Part shown: one piece after another, positions 61,084 to 64,000 of the stretch | How positions within the stretch are numbered: the stretch's first letter is position 1 | Layout of the letters: every line of letters begins with the position of its first letter | Source: Putridiphycobacter sp045110285 | GTDB lineage: Bacteria > Bacteroidota > Bacteroidia > Flavobacteriales_D > Crocinitomicaceae | DNA length: 64,000 bases | Direction: 5' to 3' | Assembly: GCA_045110285.1 (NCBI GenBank) | Contig: JBGCGA010000003.1 | Location: 1 to 64,000, forward strand | Made by a program: the position numbers and the translations under genes | The notes under the pieces: model-generated | The model's database searches: none | The model's input: only the letters and a program-made list of their open reading frames with translations | What the model was told of the DNA's origin: nothing

Positions 61084-62421
61084 TTACTTCTGAGCGTAAG
61101 CCTCTTCTACAAACTTGTCGTATTGAAGCGCTTTTTCGTTCAGTTTCACATTTTCCTTAAAGAATTGCATGATCTTAAAACCGTAAATGTTTTCGTAAAT
61201 TTTGTTTGCTTCTTCTTGATTCGATAAAACATTTTTAGCTTGAGTTTCTAATTCAGAATCTTCAGGTGCTGGCATTCCATACTGTGCATACTGATTTATT
61301 AGTAAGCCTTTAGTGTATTCCATCACTTCTGGAGCTTGCACTTGCATATTATTGTCTTTTATAATTCTATTTTGAATTAATTGCCATTTTAAGCTTTTCT
61401 TGTAATTGTCAAAATCAGCTTCAATTTCTTCCACTGAAATTTCCTCCTTCGACGACTCTTTAATCCATCTTTTTAAAAACTGCTCTGGCAAGTCAAACTT
61501 CGTTTTTTCTATAACCGTTTCAGTAACTTTTTGACTAAAAATTTTGTCTGAATCATTTTTGAACATATTTGCTAGGTCAGCTTTGATTTTTTCTCTTAGT
61601 TCTTCTTCAGATTTAACTGAACCATCTGCAAATAGTTTATCAAATAATTCTTGGTCTAAAGAAGCAGGAATCATTGTTTTAATTTCAGTGATTTTGAAGT
61701 CTAATGTTTTTGGTAAATTTTCAATTGCTGGTTCTTCTATTCCCAGCATTGCAGCTAAATCTTTGTCATCTTTAGAGACTTTTTTAGGGTCAATTGTCAA
61801 TTGATCTCCAATTCCACTGCCAGTAATTAATTTAGCTGCTTTTTTGTCTTCAACAAATTCCATTGAAATAGTTGAACTGTTGGATATAGATCCATCTTTA
61901 CTTGTGAAAGTACCTATTACCATATCTCTATCTGATACTTTTTCAGAATCAACGAGCTTGCCATATCTTCTCGCTAAATTATCAACCTCTTTGTCAAGCA
62001 TTGCCTTATCAATGTCAACAGTTAAATAATCAAACTTTTGTTTTTTATTGATATCTAAGTCAAAAGCTGGAGCCAAACCAATTTCATATGCAAATTCAAA
62101 ATCAGTTGGATTATTAAAATCACCTTTTACTTCTTCGTCATTTTTTGGCAGTGGATTTCCTAAAATTTCTAGGTTATTACTTTGAATAAAGTTGTTGAGA
62201 GATTCATTTACCAGCTTGTTCAATTCATCCGCTAATACACTTTTACCATATTTCTTTTGAATGACGCCTAGTGGCGTCTTTCCCGGACGAAAACCTGGTA
62301 TGTTGGCGTCTTTTCGATATTGCTTTATTACAGAATTTACCTTTTCTGCGTAATCATCAGGTGTTACTGAAATTCTGATTATCGCATTTAAATCATCAAT
62401 TTTTTCTTCAACTACATTCAT
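61084..62421 (-). CDS. tig: Trigger factor (ribosome-associated chaperone, PPIase family)
   Basis: A 445-residue protein. The ribosome-binding N-domain contains the conserved signature region NIPGFRPGKTPLGVIQKKYG at about residues 40-59. The middle domain is diverged from typical FKBP-type sequences, as in other Bacteroidetes, and the long helical C-domain forms the cradle. It assists nascent-chain folding and precedes the clpP-clpX pair, a common order. Confidence 0.95.
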   Translation of the reverse strand: MNVVEEKIDDLNAIIRISVTPDDYAEKVNSVIKQYRKDANIPGFRPGKTPLGVIQKKYGKSVLADELNKLVNESLNNFIQSNNLEILGNPLPKNDEEVKGDFNNPTDFEFAYEIGLAPAFDLDINKKQKFDYLTVDIDKAMLDKEVDNLARRYGKLVDSEKVSDRDMVIGTFTSKDGSISNSSTISMEFVEDKKAAKLITGSGIGDQLTIDPKKVSKDDKDLAAMLGIEEPAIENLPKTLDFKITEIKTMIPASLDQELFDKLFADGSVKSEEELREKIKADLANMFKNDSDKIFSQKVTETVIEKTKFDLPEQFLKRWIKESSKEEISVEEIEADFDNYKKSLKWQLIQNRIIKDNNMQVQAPEVMEYTKGLLINQYAQYGMPAPEDSELETQAKNVLSNQEEANKIYENIYGFKIMQFFKENVKLNEKALQYDKFVEEAYAQK

Positions 62422-62454
62422 TTTTCAACGAAGTTTACATTATTAATAAAAAAA

Positions 62455-62483
62455 AAATGGTCTTGGCAATGCCGAGACCATTT
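62455..62483 (-). terminator. Terminator of tRNA-Leu
   Basis: A 13-bp stem AAATGGTCTTGGC (62455-62467) / GCCGAGACCATTT (62471-62483) with one G-T pair and an AAT loop, followed by a long U-run on the minus strand. Confidence 0.9.
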
Positions 62484-62485
62484 AG

Positions 62486-62567
62486 TGCGGGTGGAGGGAC
62501 TCGAACCCACAAGCCGTGAAGCACTAGATCCTAAGTCTAGCGTGTCTACCAATTTCACCACACCCGC
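62486..62567 (-). tRNA. tRNA-Leu, anticodon UAG
   Basis: On the minus strand the 82-nt sequence begins GCGGGTGTGG and ends CCACCCGCA, giving a perfect 7-bp acceptor stem. The D-arm has GGTAGACA. The anticodon stem CTAGA/TCTAG holds loop CTTAGGA, so the anticodon is TAG. A long variable arm (TGCTTCACGGC) is typical of leucine. The T-arm reads GGGTTCGAGTCCC. CCA is not encoded. It has its own promoter and terminator. Confidence 0.97.
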
Positions 62568-62600
62568 AATACATAAAATCTCTTTCGAATAAAGAGGGGA

Positions 62601-62630
62601 CAAAAGTAGAAGTTTTATTTTTAATAACAA
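62601..62630 (-). promoter_or_regulatory. Promoter of tRNA-Leu
   Basis: On the minus strand, TTG (62628-62630), a 19-base spacer and TACTTTTG (62601-62608), both at consensus. Transcription would start about 30 nt before the mature 5' end. Confidence 0.75.
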
Positions 62631-62654
62631 AATTTTATTTCTTGTAAAATACAC

Positions 62655-62683
62655 TTGAATTTAAATGGGGTAAGTTACTTTTG
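62655..62683 (+). promoter_or_regulatory. Promoter of dxr, with -7 box four bases from the ATG
   Basis: TTG (62655-62657), an 18-base spacer and TACTTTTG (62676-62683), followed by TAGT and the dxr ATG at 62688. The predicted start coincides with the ATG, so the mRNA is likely leaderless. It is divergent from the tRNA-Leu promoter. Confidence 0.65.
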
Positions 62684-62687
62684 TAGT

Positions 62688-63845
62688 ATGTCGGAAATAA
62701 AGAAAATTGCAGTTTTGGGCTCAACTGGTTCAATTGGTACACAAACGCTTGAAGTGGTTGCTGCATATCCTAATCGTTTTGAAGTAATCGTATTGACAGC
62801 AAATAGAAACGCTGATTTATTGATTGAACAAGCAATTTTATTTAAGCCAAATTCAGTAGTGATCGTAGATGAAGCAAAATATGAAACTGTAAAAGATGCA
62901 TTATGGGACCAGGACATTAAGGTGTATGCCGGTGAAAAGGCTTTAGCAGAAATTGTTGAAATGAAGGAGATTGACATTGTTTTAACTGCGCTCATGGGCT
63001 ATTCAGGGTTAAAGCCTACTCTGAAAGCAATTGAAGCAGGAAAAACCATTGCTTTGGCGAACAAAGAAACAATGGTAGTAGCAGGTGAAATTATCACAAA
63101 ATTTGCCAAGCAAAAAGGTGTAAATATTTATCCAGTTGATTCCGAGCATTCAGCCATATTTCAATGTATTGTAGGTGAATTTCATAATCCGATTGAAAAA
63201 ATATATTTAACGGCTTCAGGCGGTCCTTTTAGAGGGAGAACAAAGGCGCAATTGGAATCAATAACAAAAGAACAAGCACTGAAGCACCCCAACTGGGAAA
63301 TGGGAGCAAAAATTACGATAGATTCTGCAACAATGATGAACAAGGGATTGGAGGTTATTGAGGCTAAATGGCTTTTTGGTTTAAAAAATAGCCAAATAGA
63401 TGTGATTGTTCATCCCCAGTCGATTATCCACTCTATAGCTCAATTTGAGGATGGCTCAATGAAAGCGCAAATGGGTTTGCCTGATATGAAATTACCCATT
63501 CAATTTGCCATGACTTACCCAGATAGGCTAAAGACAGACTATGAAAGATTTGATTTTTTAAATTATCCGAATTTAACATTTGAAAAACCAAATTTAGATA
63601 CTTTTACAAATTTGCAGTTGGCTTTTGATGCCATGGAAAAAGGAGGCAATGCGCCTTGTGTTTTAAATGCTGCAAACGAGGTAACAGTTGATGCATTTTT
63701 ACATGACCAAATTAGTTTTTTAGATATTTCTATAATAAACGATAAAGTAATGAATGCTTTTGATTACATAGAAAAACCGAAAATTGAAGACTTATTTGAA
63801 ACGGATAGAATTTCCAGGATTTTGACAAGGACGTTTATTGTATAG
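62688..63845 (+). CDS. dxr: 1-deoxy-D-xylulose 5-phosphate reductoisomerase
   Basis: A 385-residue enzyme of the MEP isoprenoid pathway: NADPH-dependent rearrangement and reduction of DXP to MEP. I use the ATG at 62688 (MSEIKKIAVLG); the promoter lies upstream of it and excludes an earlier TTG. GSTGSIG (residues 11-17) binds NADPH. ANKETMVVAG, PVDSEHSAIFQ (metal ligands Asp/Glu), TASGGPFRG and ATMMNKGLEVIEA are the active-site segments. The C-terminus overlaps the convergent lspA by 11 bp. It supplies prenyl precursors that GGGPS could use. Confidence 0.97.
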   Translation: MSEIKKIAVLGSTGSIGTQTLEVVAAYPNRFEVIVLTANRNADLLIEQAILFKPNSVVIVDEAKYETVKDALWDQDIKVYAGEKALAEIVEMKEIDIVLTALMGYSGLKPTLKAIEAGKTIALANKETMVVAGEIITKFAKQKGVNIYPVDSEHSAIFQCIVGEFHNPIEKIYLTASGGPFRGRTKAQLESITKEQALKHPNWEMGAKITIDSATMMNKGLEVIEAKWLFGLKNSQIDVIVHPQSIIHSIAQFEDGSMKAQMGLPDMKLPIQFAMTYPDRLKTDYERFDFLNYPNLTFEKPNLDTFTNLQLAFDAMEKGGNAPCVLNAANEVTVDAFLHDQISFLDISIINDKVMNAFDYIEKPKIEDLFETDRISRILTRTFIV

Positions 63846-64000
63846 CAATTTCTTGGCTGTTGTCAGGCTCATTTTTAGAGCCAAAATTTTTGCGATACCG
63901 AAGTAGTAATAATGCAACCCCGCAAGAAATTGAAAAATCCGCTACGTTCCAAATTGGAGGGAAAATTTCTTCACCTCCAAGCCCAAAAGGCATTGCATCT
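63835..64000 (-). CDS. lspA: Signal peptidase II (lipoprotein signal peptidase), C-terminal part only
   Basis: The frame enters from the right edge and encodes the last 54 residues. IWNVADFSISCGVALLLL is the conserved motif with the second catalytic aspartate (N-x-A-D) followed by the last membrane helix, then a cytoplasmic tail ending NSQEIAIQ. The enzyme cleaves the signal peptide from lipoproteins. Stop TAA at 63835-63837 overlaps the end of dxr. The start lies outside the window. Confidence 0.85.
   Translation of the reverse strand, partial: DAMPFGLGGEEIFPPIWNVADFSISCGVALLLLRYRKNFGSKNEPDNSQEIAIQ

Overview
The window is a 64-kb piece of an AT-rich chromosome from a Bacteroidota bacterium, most likely order Flavobacteriales (Cryomorphaceae/Crocinitomicaceae-like). 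Three things point there. Promoters repeatedly match the Bacteroidetes signal TTG-N18-20-TAnnTTTG. Five proteins end in type IX secretion (T9SS) sorting domains. The gene content and order (bactofilin at the head of an F-ATPase operon lacking atpD/atpC, dut next to a nucleotidyltransferase/TPR/DUF4292/EnvC run, GCDS..T.NLTV repeat proteins) are typical of that group. There is no phage, insertion sequence or CRISPR array. This is a housekeeping chromosome with embedded large surface-protein genes.

Layout. 1-8.4 kb: an edge-truncated exported M14-like protein, a glycine-rich T9SS protein, ahcY, a phosphopantetheinyl transferase, a one-domain degenerate DEAD-box protein, a PcrB/GGGPS-type prenyl glyceryl phosphate synthase, Hsp20, and three small lipoproteins. 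8.6-14.5 kb: yicC-gmk-nadD operon, enoyl-CoA hydratase, a polysaccharide flippase, and two overlapping thioredoxin-fold genes. 14.7-20.9 kb: F-ATPase operon (bactofilin, AtpZ-like, small membrane protein, atpB-E-F-H-A-G) on the minus strand. 20.9-27.5 kb: CNNM/CBS transporter, purD, SDR reductase, a cyclophilin-FKBP fusion, an unknown protein and heme A synthase. 27.6-35.8 kb: two outer-membrane beta-barrels, a PKD T9SS type-B protein, an M42 peptidase and a 1170-residue lamin-tail repeat protein. 36-38.5 kb: membrane protein, bacilliredoxin, FAD oxidoreductase, ComF. 38.5-47.8 kb: nrdB-nrdA-dut (DNA precursor supply) running into an envelope operon (nucleotidyltransferase, TPR lipoprotein, DUF4292, EnvC-like). 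47.8-56.9 kb: Dpm1-like glycosyltransferase, an LVIVD-type T9SS protein and a 2243-residue SprB-repeat adhesin. 57.8-64 kb: small lipoprotein, 2OG-Fe(II) oxygenase, clpX-clpP-tig, tRNA-Leu(UAG), dxr and the truncated end of lspA.

The most interesting signals are non-coding. An 11-bp inverted repeat bounds an 85-nt element at the predicted transcription start of nrdBA. Two strong hairpins sit inside the ATP synthase operon, directly after atpE and atpA, the subunits needed in excess over their downstream neighbours. A 15-bp direct repeat with 31-bp spacing lies upstream of hsp20. Several -7 boxes end only 4-5 nt before the start codon, which predicts leaderless mRNAs. In the coding part, the SprB and lamin-tail genes show recent internal block duplications.

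All calls come from reading the sequence and from knowledge of the families. No database search was run.
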